Shown: positions 15,418 to 24,629, counted from the first letter of the stretch. The stretch: DNA of 64,000 nt from Arthrobacter sp. B1I2 (GCF_030816485.1 NZ_JAUSYC010000001.1:744001-808000), one strand, 5' to 3'. Translations and numbers: made by a program. The notes: generated by a model not told the origin, from the letters alone.

Positions 15418-16350
15418 TTAGTTGGCTCCCGAGAATTCTTTGTGCCGGGTGATGACCCAGCGGGCGATCATGTTCACTGCCAGGGTGATGATGAACAGCA
15501 CCAGGCCGGCAGCGATCAGGGTGCTCACCTTGAGCCCGCTGGCTTCGGGGAAGTTCAGCGCGATCTCGGCAGCGATGGTCTGGTTTCCGGACTGGATCAG
15601 GCTGGCCGTCAGGGCGCCTGAGGACAGCACCAGGGCTACGGCCATGGTTTCGCCCAGCGCGCGGCCCAGGCCCAGCATGACGGCGCTGATGATGCCCGGG
15701 CGGGCGAAGGGCAGCACGGCCATCTTGATCATTTCCCAGCGTGTGGCGCCCAGGGCCAGCGCAGCTTCCTCATGCAGCTTGGGGGTCTGCAGGAAGATCT
15801 CGCGGGACAGGGAGGTGATGATCGGCAGGATCATGACCGCCAGGACGATGCCCGCGGTGAGGATGGTCTTGCCGGTGGTGGAGGCAGGGCCCTGGAAGAT
15901 GGGGAGCCAGCCCATGTTTGCCGCGAGCCAGCCGTATGCCGGCGAAATTTCCTTGGCCAGGAATGCGGCACCCCAGGCACCGTAGACCACTGACGGGATG
16001 GCGGCGAGGAGATCCACCACGTAGCCGAGTCCGGAGGCCAGTCCGCGGGGCGCGAAGTGCGAGATGAACAGCGCCACTCCGATGGCGATGGGCGTGGCGA
16101 TCACCAGGGCAATGACGGCGGCGATGAGGGTGCCGATCACGATGGGCCCGATGTAGGCGAAGAAGCCCTGGCCGCCCTGGATTTTGTCGGCAGGCGCGGT
16201 CAGCGCGGGAATTGCCTGGACCACCAGGAAGAGTGCGACGCCGAAGAGGACGGCGAGGATCAGGCACCCGGCTGCCAGCGCGGCGCCGGAAAAGACTTTG
16301 TCCCCGGCGCGCCCGGCGCCCTGGGTACTGGTCAGGGAGGTGGCGGTCAT
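15418..16350 (-). CDS. pstC: phosphate ABC transporter permease PstC
   Basis: The 310-residue permease starts at ATG 16350, whose N-terminus reads MTATSLTSTQG. A longer frame begins 16 codons upstream but is less likely, because a purine-rich GAAGGG site precedes the second start. It has the PstC-type core with AAIPSVVYGAWGAAFL, the EAA loop ALALGATRWEMIKMAVL and LGRALGETMAVALVLS. Six membrane helices are expected. A strong hairpin lies between this gene and pstS. Confidence 0.95.
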   Translation of the reverse strand: MTATSLTSTQGAGRAGDKVFSGAALAAGCLILAVLFGVALFLVVQAIPALTAPADKIQGGQGFFAYIGPIVIGTLIAAVIALVIATPIAIGVALFISHFAPRGLASGLGYVVDLLAAIPSVVYGAWGAAFLAKEISPAYGWLAANMGWLPIFQGPASTTGKTILTAGIVLAVMILPIITSLSREIFLQTPKLHEEAALALGATRWEMIKMAVLPFARPGIISAVMLGLGRALGETMAVALVLSSGALTASLIQSGNQTIAAEIALNFPEASGLKVSTLIAAGLVLFIITLAVNMIARWVITRHKEFSGAN

Positions 16351-16398
16351 TCGACGGCCCTTCGATTCGTTGCTGGATTGAGGAGGGTGCAAAGCCAA

Positions 16399-16432
16399 GT
16401 TCCCCGCGCTGCCTTTCCGGCAGGCGGGGAAC
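16399..16432 (-). terminator. hairpin between pstS and pstC (attenuator or mRNA stabiliser)
   Basis: Arms 16399-16407 and 16424-16432 (nine pairs) continue into inner arms 16409-16413 and 16419-16423 around a five-base loop. There is no uninterrupted T run after it on the minus strand, so it may only partly terminate. Such hairpins after pstS usually raise the binding protein above the permease. Confidence 0.6.
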
Positions 16433-16450
16433 CCGGTTTAGCAGCGTTGG

Positions 16451-17572
16451 CTAGGACTTGGCCTTGATCGAGTCGATGGCCTTGGCGGCCTTGGCTGCGA
16501 GGTCCGAGGACAGCGGAGCGGACTTGGCCGACTCTGCTGCGGCCTTCTGGCCTTCTTGGGAAACCACGTAGTTCTCGAAGGCCTTGACCAGGTCAACGGT
16601 CTCCTGCTTGTCGTACGTGCTGCACAGGACGTGGAAGGACACCAGGACGATCGGGTAGGCGCCTTCGATGGTGGTCTTGCGGTCCAGCTTGATGGACAGG
16701 TCGTTGGCGGCGCGGCCCTCGACCGGCTTGCCCGCGTCCACTGCCTTGGCTGCGGCATCGGCGGAGATCTTGGTGAAGGACTCGCCCACCTTGATCTGGG
16801 CCACGCCCAGCTTGCCGCTGACGGCGGAGTCATCCGCGTAGGTCACGGCACCGGGGGTGTCCGTGACGGTCTTGACCACGCCGGAGGTTCCCTTGGCGTT
16901 CTCACCCTGGAGGCTGGCGGGCCAGATGCCGGCGGCCTTGTCCGTCCAGACGTCGGAGGCTGCGGCGGCCAGGTAGTCGGTGAAGTTCTGGGTGGTGCCC
17001 GAGTCGTCGGAGCGGTTCACCGGGGTGACCTTCAGGTCCGGCAGCGCGACGCCGGCGTTCAGGGCGGCGATGGCGGGGTCGTTCCACTTGGAGATCTGGC
17101 CGCGGAAGATCTTGGCCACGGTGGTGGCGTCCAGCTTCAGGTCCGTGACGCCGGGAACGTTGAATGCCACGGCGATCGGCGAAATGTAGACCGGTACGTT
17201 GATGGCGCCGTCGGGGCCGCAGACTGCCTTGGAGGAGGCGTATTCGTCATCCTTCAGGTAGGCGTCCGAGCCGGCGAACTGGGCCGAGCCGTCCAGGATC
17301 GCCTTGCGGCCCGCACCTGAGCCGTCCGGGGAGTACTGCACGGTGGCGCCGGAGTTGGCGGAGGCAAAGTTGGTCTTCCAGGCGTCCATGGCGGCGCCCT
17401 GCGCGGAGGAGCCGATGCCGGTCAGCGTGCCGGTAACCTTGGTGCCGCCGGCAGACTGGTTGCCGGCCGGCGCGGTGCCCGTGGCGTTGTCTGAACCGCA
17501 TGCGGTGAGCGCGAGTGCGCCTGCCGCGATAACAGCGATAGCCGCGTGGCGGCCGAAGCGAAGTGCCTTCAC
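16451..17572 (-). CDS. pstS: phosphate-binding lipoprotein PstS
   Basis: The 373-residue protein has a lipoprotein signal peptide: a basic head, hydrophobic core and lipobox LALTACGS with lipidated Cys at about residue 25. A serine/glycine-rich linker follows. The phosphate-binding fold shows TGIGSSAQGAAMDAW, YSPDGSGAGRKAI and VNRSDDSGTTQNF, which hold the phosphate-contacting serines, aspartate and arginine. It captures phosphate outside the membrane for PstCAB. It is the first gene of the operon, with a promoter region at 17573-17826. Confidence 0.96.
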   Translation of the reverse strand: MKALRFGRHAAIAVIAAGALALTACGSDNATGTAPAGNQSAGGTKVTGTLTGIGSSAQGAAMDAWKTNFASANSGATVQYSPDGSGAGRKAILDGSAQFAGSDAYLKDDEYASSKAVCGPDGAINVPVYISPIAVAFNVPGVTDLKLDATTVAKIFRGQISKWNDPAIAALNAGVALPDLKVTPVNRSDDSGTTQNFTDYLAAAASDVWTDKAAGIWPASLQGENAKGTSGVVKTVTDTPGAVTYADDSAVSGKLGVAQIKVGESFTKISADAAAKAVDAGKPVEGRAANDLSIKLDRKTTIEGAYPIVLVSFHVLCSTYDKQETVDLVKAFENYVVSQEGQKAAAESAKSAPLSSDLAAKAAKAIDSIKAKS

Positions 17573-17668
17573 TGGATATACCCCTTCCAGGGTTTTTTCA
17601 GGTGCGGGACAGGGCGGAGAACCCTGCTGCGCGATGCGTACGGTGTGTACCTTCTAGAAAGTTATGGG

Positions 17669-17702
17669 CCGCAGGTAACGGGATGGGCTGTCCAAAGTGA
17701 AC
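17669..17702 (-). promoter_or_regulatory. possible PhoP (PHO) box upstream of pstS
   Basis: On the minus strand GTTCACTTTGG (17692-17702) and GTTACCTGCGG (17669-17679) resemble the 11-base direct-repeat units bound by actinobacterial PhoP. Their spacing is 23 bases, one more than two repeat units, and the second is degenerate. The location, about 100 bases before the pstS start, is right for a phosphate-starvation promoter. Confidence 0.3.
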
Positions 17703-17826
17703 GCAGGATTAACGACGGCGGCATATTGGCTGACAAATGCCGGGTCGCCATTGCGTGGATCACATGGGCGGCCCTAGTGCGCCGGCTGCCAAATAAACGG
17801 ACGGGGCAGCAAATAGACTGGACGGC

Positions 17827-18954
17827 ATGGCTCCAGCAGCAGGACTTTCAGCAGGCAGGCGGTTCCTGCACGGCCGCATCCGGACCGGGCTGATCCGGAG
17901 CCGGAACTCCCTGGTTCCCGCCATCCAGATGACCATCTGCGCGGTGGCGGCCTACGCCTTCGCCGAATACGTCCTGGGGCACAGCGGCCCGCTCTTCGCT
18001 GCAACGTCATCCCTGATCGCCCTGGGTTTTTCGCGCGAGCCGCGGCTGCGGCGGGTAGTGGAGGTTGGCCTTGGCTGCACCATCGGGATCGCGGTGGGCG
18101 ACCTGCTCCTGCACTGGCTGGGCAGCGGCATCTGGCAGGCCGCCGTCGTCCTTCTCTTCTCCATCCTCCTGGCCCGCTTCCTGGACAGCGGCACCATCTT
18201 CACTACCCAGCTGGGGCTGCAGTCGCTGCTGGTGGTGCTGCTGCCGGCGCCCGCGGGCGGCCCGTTCACCCGCAGCATCGACGCTGTTGTGGGCGGCCTC
18301 TGCGCCCTGCTGGTGACCATTCTCATGCCCAAGGATCCGCGCCGGGAGCCGCGCCGTGACGTCCAGAAACTGCTGCACGAACTGGCCGAGGTGCTGCGGG
18401 AATGCGCCGGCGCGCTGGCCAACAGCGACTCAACACAGGCCTGGCACGCGCTGATCCGGGGCAGGAACTGCCAGCCCCTGGTGGATGCCATGCGCCAGTC
18501 GCTCCGGGCCTCCGGGGAGGTTGCAACGCTGGCGCCCGCCTACCGCCGGCACCGGGAGGAACTGGACCGGCTCAAGCAGTCGCTGGACTTCATCGACCTG
18601 GCGCTGCGCAACAGCCGCGTTTTTGCCCGCAGGCTCACCAGCGCCATCAACCATGCCGCCCTCTCGGACGAGGCGACGGACAGTATCGCGGAGGTGCTGC
18701 AGGAGACCGCTGCCGCGATTGATGAGCTTTCGCTGGGCCTTGCGGAATCGCACGACGGCGTACGCCGTGCCCACCTGCGCACTGCCCGGCGCGACCTGAG
18801 CGAAATCGCCCTGCGCCTGCACCCCAAGCTGCTGGAGGTGCAGCGGCTGGAGGGTGAAACCGTGGTGATGCTGTTCCGGCCGCTGATGGTGGACCTGCTG
18901 GAGGCCACGGGCATGGACGCGGACGAGGCCAGGGACGTGCTGCCCGCGCTGTAG
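17827..18954 (+). CDS. FUSC / aromatic acid exporter family membrane protein
   Basis: The 375-residue protein has an N-terminal set of about five hydrophobic helices (residues 30-165), including LVPAIQMTICAVAAYAFAEY and VEVGLGCTIGIAVGDLLLHW. These resemble the FUSC/DUF939-type membrane domain of aromatic-acid and fusaric-acid efflux proteins. The C-terminal 200 residues are cytoplasmic and strongly helical, likely coiled coil. The family is linked to efflux or envelope integrity but the substrate here is unknown. It is divergent from pstS and tail-to-head with radA. Confidence 0.8.
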   Translation: MAPAAGLSAGRRFLHGRIRTGLIRSRNSLVPAIQMTICAVAAYAFAEYVLGHSGPLFAATSSLIALGFSREPRLRRVVEVGLGCTIGIAVGDLLLHWLGSGIWQAAVVLLFSILLARFLDSGTIFTTQLGLQSLLVVLLPAPAGGPFTRSIDAVVGGLCALLVTILMPKDPRREPRRDVQKLLHELAEVLRECAGALANSDSTQAWHALIRGRNCQPLVDAMRQSLRASGEVATLAPAYRRHREELDRLKQSLDFIDLALRNSRVFARRLTSAINHAALSDEATDSIAEVLQETAAAIDELSLGLAESHDGVRRAHLRTARRDLSEIALRLHPKLLEVQRLEGETVVMLFRPLMVDLLEATGMDADEARDVLPAL

Positions 18955-19025
18955 TGCGGGTGGGCCCACGGGCCGGGGACGGGTGCGGGCGGGGAATGTC
19001 AGTGCCCGCCACTAGGGTTGAACTC

Positions 19026-20399
19026 ATGGCAACAAAGACTTCCCGGGCCTCCAAGGCGCCCGCGTACAAATGCGCAGAATGCGGCTGGACCACCGCCAAA
19101 TGGGTGGGTCGCTGCGGCGAGTGCCAGGCGTGGGGCACGGTTGAGGAAACGGGCACTGCGACAGCGCGGACGACTGCGGCAACAACAGTCGTGGAGCCGG
19201 CGCGGCGGATCGCGGACGTGGACGCCACCACCGCCGCGTTCCTGCCCACCGGGGTGGACGAGCTGGACCGGGTGTTGGGCGGAGGCCTGGTTCCCGGCGC
19301 CGTCATCCTGCTGGCAGGAGAGCCCGGGGTGGGTAAGTCGACCCTGCTGCTGGACGTTGCTGCGAAGTTCGCGCGGACCGCCCAGGACGTCCTCTATGTC
19401 ACGGGCGAAGAGTCGGCCGCGCAGGTGAAGCTGCGCGCGGAGCGGATCGACGCGGTTGCAGATTCCCTGTACCTGTCCGCGGAGACGGACCTGGGCCAGG
19501 CGCTGGGACAGGTGGAGAAAATCGAACCGCGGCTGCTCATCGTGGACTCCGTGCAGACCCTCAGCAGCGCGGACGTGGACGGCAGCGCCGGTGGCGTGTC
19601 CCAGGTCCGCGAAGTGGCGGCGTCCATTATTGCCGCGGCCAAGCGGCGGAACATGACCACCCTGCTGGTGGGTCACGTCACCAAGGATGGTTCCATCGCC
19701 GGGCCGCGGCTGCTGGAACACCTGGTGGATGTGGTGTGCCAGTTCGAGGGTGAGCGGCACTCCCGGCTGCGGCTGCTCCGGGCGGTCAAGAACCGGTATG
19801 GCCCCACCGACGACGTGGGCTGCTTCGACCTCAACGAGAACGGCATCGAGGGCCTGACCGATCCCAGCGGGCTGTTCGTCAGCCGCACCAAGGACCCGGT
19901 CTCCGGAACCTGCATCACGGTCACCATGGAGGGGCGCCGCCCCCTGCTGGCGGAGGTGCAGTCGCTGCTGGCCGAAAGTCCCAATTCGCAGCCGCGGCGG
20001 GCCACCAGCGGACTGGACAGTTCGCGTGTGTCCATGCTCCTGGCCGTGCTGCAGCAGCGGGCAGGGACCCTGCTGCACAAGGACGATTCATACGTTGCCA
20101 CGGTGGGCGGGGTGAAACTCAGTGAACCGGCCACGGACCTTGCGGTTGCCCTTGCCGTGGCCTCTGCAAAAGCCCGCAAGCCCTTGCCCATCCGGCTGGT
20201 CGCGTTTGGTGAGGTGGGGCTGGCCGGCGAGGTCCGGCCGGTACCGGGCATCAACCAGCGGATCCAGGAGGCCCACCGGCTGGGATTCACCCATGCCGTG
20301 GTTCCGGCCAGCCATACTGGACCGGGCCCGGTACCGGCAGGATTTTCGGTGCGCGAAGTGGAGCACCTCACGGAAGCGCTGAGCCTGCTGATCGGATAG
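19026..20399 (+). CDS. radA: DNA repair protein RadA
   Basis: The 457-residue protein is taken from ATG 19026. It has the N-terminal C4 zinc finger CAECG...CGECQ, the RecA-like core with Walker A GEPGVGKSTLLLD, the RadA-specific KNRYGPTDDVG motif and the C-terminal Lon-like domain ending near VREVEHLTEALSLLI. RadA promotes branch migration during recombinational repair. The order radA then disA (7 kb later here) is common in actinobacteria. The frame extends 24 codons upstream of the chosen start without conserved sequence. Confidence 0.97.
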   Translation: MATKTSRASKAPAYKCAECGWTTAKWVGRCGECQAWGTVEETGTATARTTAATTVVEPARRIADVDATTAAFLPTGVDELDRVLGGGLVPGAVILLAGEPGVGKSTLLLDVAAKFARTAQDVLYVTGEESAAQVKLRAERIDAVADSLYLSAETDLGQALGQVEKIEPRLLIVDSVQTLSSADVDGSAGGVSQVREVAASIIAAAKRRNMTTLLVGHVTKDGSIAGPRLLEHLVDVVCQFEGERHSRLRLLRAVKNRYGPTDDVGCFDLNENGIEGLTDPSGLFVSRTKDPVSGTCITVTMEGRRPLLAEVQSLLAESPNSQPRRATSGLDSSRVSMLLAVLQQRAGTLLHKDDSYVATVGGVKLSEPATDLAVALAVASAKARKPLPIRLVAFGEVGLAGEVRPVPGINQRIQEAHRLGFTHAVVPASHTGPGPVPAGFSVREVEHLTEALSLLIG

Positions 20400-20488
20400 C
20401 GCCTGCTGGTAGTTCCCCTTCCACGGGTAATCTGTGTACAGCGCCTTCTTGCAGACGGAGGCTTGAATTTCTGTGCTCTGGGGGCACC

Positions 20489-22177
20489 GTGGTAATTCAG
20501 GAACAGCAGGGCACCGCTGCAGGTGGGGGCCACGGACGGAGGGTGCCGGCGCAGCCCGTGGTGTCGGACCGCCTTGACGGGCTCTTTGGCAGCCTTAGTG
20601 CGCGCAAGAGGGTAGTGGCCAGCCAAATGCCGGTCACCTTGACCATCGCACTCGTGGTGGTTGCCGCGGCTATCTTCAGCCCGGAGACATTGACCAGCAA
20701 TTTGTTCCTGGCGGCGCTGCTGTTCCACTTGGCCATCGCCGCAGCGTGCGTGGCCATACCGTGGGCCCGACTTCCCGCAAGGGCATTCGCCGTGATCCCG
20801 CTCCTTGACTGCCTTGCCATCGGCTTCACCCGTGAGGCGGGAGGCCCCGCCTTCAGTGTCCTCAGCATGATGCTGGTGTTCCCCGTCATCTGGCTCTCCG
20901 CCCATGTCCCGCCATACATGCCTGCCCTGGCCATTGCAGGGACCGTCCTCAGCACGGTCGTCCCCTCCGCCGTCCAGGGCTCACCGCCGGCGGGGGGATC
21001 GATGATCCGCACCCTTATCCTCCCCCTGGTCATGTCGGTTATCGCCGTGACCGCACACGTGGTGGCCACCACTATCCGCCGGCAACGGATCAGGCTCATG
21101 GAAAACGAGAATGAACTGGCCCGCACGCTCGGTGAAAGCATCCGCCGGCAGGGGTTGCTCGACGCCGTCCTCAAAGCCGTCGGAGTGGGCGTCTGGGTGG
21201 TGGACGGCCGTGGCAGCACCGTGCTGGCAAACAGGGCCATGCATGCGGACCCTGCCCTTGCCGGTGTCATCAACCCGGCCCGCGGCCAGGGGCAGCTCCT
21301 GGCGCCCGACCGCTCCACCCCGGTCCCGGAGAACCTGCTGCCTGCGGCGCGCGCCGCCGCAGGGGAATCATTCACTGACGAGTTGTACTGGGCAGGTCCA
21401 CCGGACCGCCAGCGCGCCTACTCCGTGGGCTCGCACGGCTTCCCTCCCGCCGGCGGGCAGGAAGGCGGCGCCGTGATCACGTTTGTGGATGTGACCAGCC
21501 TCATCGGCACCCTGGCTGCCAAGGACAACTTCGTTGCCACTGTCTCGCACGAGCTGCGGACCCCGTTGACGTCCATTCTCGGCTACCTGGAACTGGTCCT
21601 GGACGAACCGGGGCATGAGGACATCCGCGAGGAGCTTCTGGTGGTCCGCCGGAACGCGGAACACCTGCTGGGCCTCGTCAATGACCTCATTGCGGTCGCT
21701 TCAGAGCGTGTTGACCTCTCGCTGGAGGAGGCGGACCTCGCCCGGTTGGTGGCCCGGGAGGTGGACGCAGCCCTGCCCAAGGCTGCCGGCAACGGATTGC
21801 GGCTGGTGCTTGACGTGGAGCAGCCCCTGCCCGCCAGGATGGACCCGGCACGAATCAGCCAGGTGGTCCGGAACCTGCTCTCGAACGCCATCAAGTACTC
21901 CCCCAACGGCGGCGTGATCACCGCCAGGGCCTTCAGGGCCGAGACGGGCCCGGCCTGTGCCATCACCGATCCGGGTCTGGGGATGACGGAGGAAGAGCAG
22001 GAACAGGCCTTCACCAAGTTCTTCCGTTCGGCACGGTCCCGCGCAACAGCCATCCCGGGCGCAGGCTTGGGACTGCCGGTCAGCAAGACCATCGTGGAAG
22101 GCCACGGCGGGTCAATCAGCCTGGACAGTGAGCCCGGCGTGGGCACCAGGGCAACCTTCATCCTGCCGGAGACTTGA
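20489..22177 (+). CDS. sensor histidine kinase (orphan)
   Basis: The 562-residue membrane kinase has about five to six hydrophobic helices at residues 45-195, then a short helical linker and a PAS-like region near residues 225-340. The dimerisation/phosphoacceptor motif SHELRTPLTSILGYLELVL carries the phospho-acceptor histidine at about residue 354. ATPase motifs are the N-box RNLLSNAIKYSPNGG, ITDPGLGMTEEE and GAGLGLPVSKTIVEGHGG. No response regulator lies within the window, so its partner is elsewhere. The start codon is GTG at 20489; the signal sensed is unknown. Bases 20400-20488 hold no recognised regulatory site. Confidence 0.9.
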   Translation: MVIQEQQGTAAGGGHGRRVPAQPVVSDRLDGLFGSLSARKRVVASQMPVTLTIALVVVAAAIFSPETLTSNLFLAALLFHLAIAAACVAIPWARLPARAFAVIPLLDCLAIGFTREAGGPAFSVLSMMLVFPVIWLSAHVPPYMPALAIAGTVLSTVVPSAVQGSPPAGGSMIRTLILPLVMSVIAVTAHVVATTIRRQRIRLMENENELARTLGESIRRQGLLDAVLKAVGVGVWVVDGRGSTVLANRAMHADPALAGVINPARGQGQLLAPDRSTPVPENLLPAARAAAGESFTDELYWAGPPDRQRAYSVGSHGFPPAGGQEGGAVITFVDVTSLIGTLAAKDNFVATVSHELRTPLTSILGYLELVLDEPGHEDIREELLVVRRNAEHLLGLVNDLIAVASERVDLSLEEADLARLVAREVDAALPKAAGNGLRLVLDVEQPLPARMDPARISQVVRNLLSNAIKYSPNGGVITARAFRAETGPACAITDPGLGMTEEEQEQAFTKFFRSARSRATAIPGAGLGLPVSKTIVEGHGGSISLDSEPGVGTRATFILPET

Positions 22178-22254
22178 CCGGTACCGGCAAGACCCGTTAT
22201 CCCTGCCTGTGGTGGCGGGACGTGCCGGACCGCGTAGCGGGCCGGGCGAACGGG

Positions 22255-22494
22255 TCAGGAGCCGGCGTCGGCCAGCCACCGCGAGACGTCGCTGCGCAGC
22301 ACCAGGAGGGGGCCGCCGGTGGCGCTCACGTTGCCGTTCGCCACGTAGTACCCGCGGCCCGAACCTGTTCCCCCGGCGGCGCGGTCCAGGGCATCCACCA
22401 GATGCCGTGGCAGGTGGCCCTGCGCACCAATGCTGCGGAGCTCATCGACTTCCTCCGGCGTGAGCCGTCCCAAAACCTCGGCAATGTTTGCCAT
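22255..22494 (-). CDS. small conserved hypothetical protein
   Basis: The 79-residue protein starts at ATG 22494 with AAGGGA about eight bases upstream. The N-terminus MANIAEVLGRLTPEEVDELR forms a helix and the C-terminus ends in PLLVLRSDVSRWLADAGS. It has no membrane helix and no recognised family. It lies between the histidine kinase stop and the NUDIX start, transcribed against both. Confidence 0.55.
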   Translation of the reverse strand: MANIAEVLGRLTPEEVDELRSIGAQGHLPRHLVDALDRAAGGTGSGRGYYVANGNVSATGGPLLVLRSDVSRWLADAGS

Positions 22495-22612
22495 GAGTGG
22501 TCCCTTCGAGCAGAGTGCCTGAAGGAATAACCTAAAGCAGCGCCGTGAACTCCACGTTAACGGCAGGCAGCAACTGAACTTTTCCATGGAAACGACAGAT
22601 CGGAAGTACCAC

Positions 22613-23102
22613 ATGCCCATTCGAAGCGCCGGCATCCTGCTGTACCGGCAGGACCCGGGCGCCGCTGCCGGTGCCCCGGACGGGCTGCAGGTATGGATCG
22701 CCCACATGGGAGGCCCGTTCTGGGCGCGCAAGGACGCGCATGCCTGGTCGATTCCCAAGGGCGAGTATGCCGATGGGGAGGACCCGCTGGCCGCCGCACT
22801 GCGCGAGTTCGAAGAGGAGATGGGCACCGCGGCCCCGGAAGCTGAATACCGGCTGCTTGGCGAATTCCGGCAACCCTCCGGAAAGCTCATCATGGTCTAC
22901 GCGGCGCAGGCAGATTTCGCCCCCGGGGTGATCACCAGCAACACCTTCCCGCTTGAATGGCCCAAGGGGTCCGGCCGGATCCAGCACTACCCCCGAAATC
23001 GACGACGCCCGCTGGTTCCCGGAACAGGAGGCCCGGCTCAAACTCGTGAAGGGCCAGCTGCCCATCCTTGACGCGCTGGCCAAGGACGCCGCTGCGACGT
23101 GA
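22613..23102 (+). pseudogene. NUDIX hydrolase, interrupted by a one-base frameshift
   Basis: The NUDIX fold is clear: HMGGPFWARKDAHAWSIPKG leads into the NUDIX box, which ends REFEEEMG. The frame is intact to SGRIQHYP near 22997, then slips. The expected continuation EIDDARWFPEQEARLKLVKG is found one base later and ends at the TGA at 23100-23102. The extra base lies in the run CCCCC. If this is a sequencing error the gene is a normal 163-residue nucleoside-diphosphate-linked hydrolase. If real, the last helix is lost. An upstream in-frame ATG at 22586 is an alternative start. Confidence 0.75.
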
Positions 23103-23293
23103 GGCCACCGCAGAACGGCGAACACCGGAAGCGTCATCCCCGGCCTCTTCGCGCTTGCCGCCGCGTCCACGATCGCCGCGGGCCTGGTGTACTTCCTGAA
23201 GGAGCGGCGCAGCGGCCACGACGCAGCGCCGGCCGCCGAAGCCCAGGACCGCAGCGTGGAGGCGGCAGTGCCCACCCGGGCCTAGGCGATGAT

Positions 23294-23371
23294 GCGATTG
23301 CGCCGCAATCGCCGGATCGGTGCCGGGACGCCCTAACGTTCGGGCGTTACCGCACCGTTCCGGCGTCCCGG
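23294..23371. repeat. dyad and long inverted repeat between convergent genes
   Basis: A nine-base perfect dyad (23294-23302 with 23304-23312, one base centre) precedes a ten-base inverted repeat (23323-23332 with 23362-23371, 29-base spacer). The element lies between the NUDIX gene and the fabF 3' end, which are convergent, so it probably acts as a bidirectional terminator. No T run supports either direction strongly. Confidence 0.45.
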
Positions 23372-23396
23372 GCGCAAACGGCCCGGGACTCTGAGG

Positions 23397-24623
23397 CTAT
23401 GAGCCCGTGATCACCAGCGCCACGCTGTGGCCACCAAAACCGAAGGCATTCACCAGCCCGGCCGGGGCATAACCCGGCGGAAGCTGGTGGGTGCCTTCGG
23501 TGATGACGTTAAGGTCCACTTCCGGGTCCAGCGTCTCCACGTTCAGCGTTCCCGGCACCTTGCCGGTGCGCAGGGCTTCGAGGACCACGACGGCGGCCAG
23601 CGCGCCGGCGCCGCCCAGCAGGTGGCCGGTATGCCCCTTGGTGGAAGTGACCGGCACATCAGCACCAAAGACCGCGTTGATGGCCTGGCCTTCCAACCGG
23701 TCGCCCACGGGAGTTGAGGTGGCGTGCGCGTGGACGAATCCGATGTCGGCCGGCTGCATGCCCGCGGAGTCCAGCGCCTTCTCCATGACCCGCCGCTGCA
23801 TGGCAGGATCGGCGGCCACAATGTCGTTCGCGTCGGAGGTCACCGCTCCCCCGGCCACGGACCCAAGCACCGCGGCGCCGCGGGCGCGGGCGTGCTCTTC
23901 GCTCTCCAGCACCACCACCCCGGCGCCCTCAGCGAGCACAAAGCCGTCCCGGCCGCCGTCGAACGGCCGCGACGCCCGCTGCGGGTCAGCCGAACGGGTG
24001 GACAGGGCACGGATCTGGGCAAAGCCGCTGATCACCAGGTCATTCACCGAGGCGTCAACACCGCCGGCAATCACGACGTCGGCAGCACCGGAGCGGATCA
24101 TCTCGGCTGCCTGGACAATCGCCTCAGCCCCGGAGGCACAGGCGCTGACAGGCGTCCGGGCGCCGCCGCGGGCGCCGAGATCGATGGACACCCAGGCGGC
24201 CGGGCCGTTGACCATCAGCCGGGTGAGGGTGTGCGGGGAAACCTTGCGCGGGCCGGACTGGTTGAGCGTACGGTCCTGTTCGATGGTGGAGCCCAGCCCG
24301 CCATACGCGGAGCCGATCACCACCGCGAACCGCTCGGGATCCACCTCCGGGGCACCGGCCTGTTCCCACGCCTCACGTGCCGCAATCAGCGCGAACTGCC
24401 CGCACCGGTCCATCCGCTTCAGCTCGCGGGTGCTCAGGTGCTCCGAAAGGTCTGCCGTGACCTGCCCGGCGATCCTTACCGGCAGCTGCTCCGCCCAGTC
24501 CTGCTCCAGAGCCGCAATCCCGGAACGCCCGCCAAGCAGGGCCTCCCAGGTTTCCTTGACTGTGGAACCAAGCGGGTTGATGGTGCCGACGCCGGTGACC
24601 AGCGCGCGTTGATGGTTGGTCAT
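23397..24623 (-). CDS. fabF: beta-ketoacyl-ACP synthase II (FabF-like)
   Basis: The 408-residue thiolase-fold enzyme condenses malonyl-ACP with acyl-ACP in fatty acid elongation. The active-site cysteine is in PVSACASGAEAI, the first catalytic histidine in HAHATSTPVGD and the second in STKGHTGHLLGGAGALAAV. Length and motif order fit KAS II. Other fab genes are absent nearby, so this is an additional or stand-alone KAS; a role in specialised lipid synthesis is possible. It starts six bases after prfC on the same strand. Confidence 0.92.
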   Translation of the reverse strand: MTNHQRALVTGVGTINPLGSTVKETWEALLGGRSGIAALEQDWAEQLPVRIAGQVTADLSEHLSTRELKRMDRCGQFALIAAREAWEQAGAPEVDPERFAVVIGSAYGGLGSTIEQDRTLNQSGPRKVSPHTLTRLMVNGPAAWVSIDLGARGGARTPVSACASGAEAIVQAAEMIRSGAADVVIAGGVDASVNDLVISGFAQIRALSTRSADPQRASRPFDGGRDGFVLAEGAGVVVLESEEHARARGAAVLGSVAGGAVTSDANDIVAADPAMQRRVMEKALDSAGMQPADIGFVHAHATSTPVGDRLEGQAINAVFGADVPVTSTKGHTGHLLGGAGALAAVVVLEALRTGKVPGTLNVETLDPEVDLNVITEGTHQLPPGYAPAGLVNAFGFGGHSVALVITGS

Positions 24624-24629
24624 TTGGTC

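Noticed and set aside
23103..23285. Small membrane-helix frame (PGLFALAASTIAAGLVYFLK) behind the NUDIX gene
   Set aside because: No start codon lies in frame after the NUDIX stop. It might be real if another frameshift error exists, but it cannot be supported as written.
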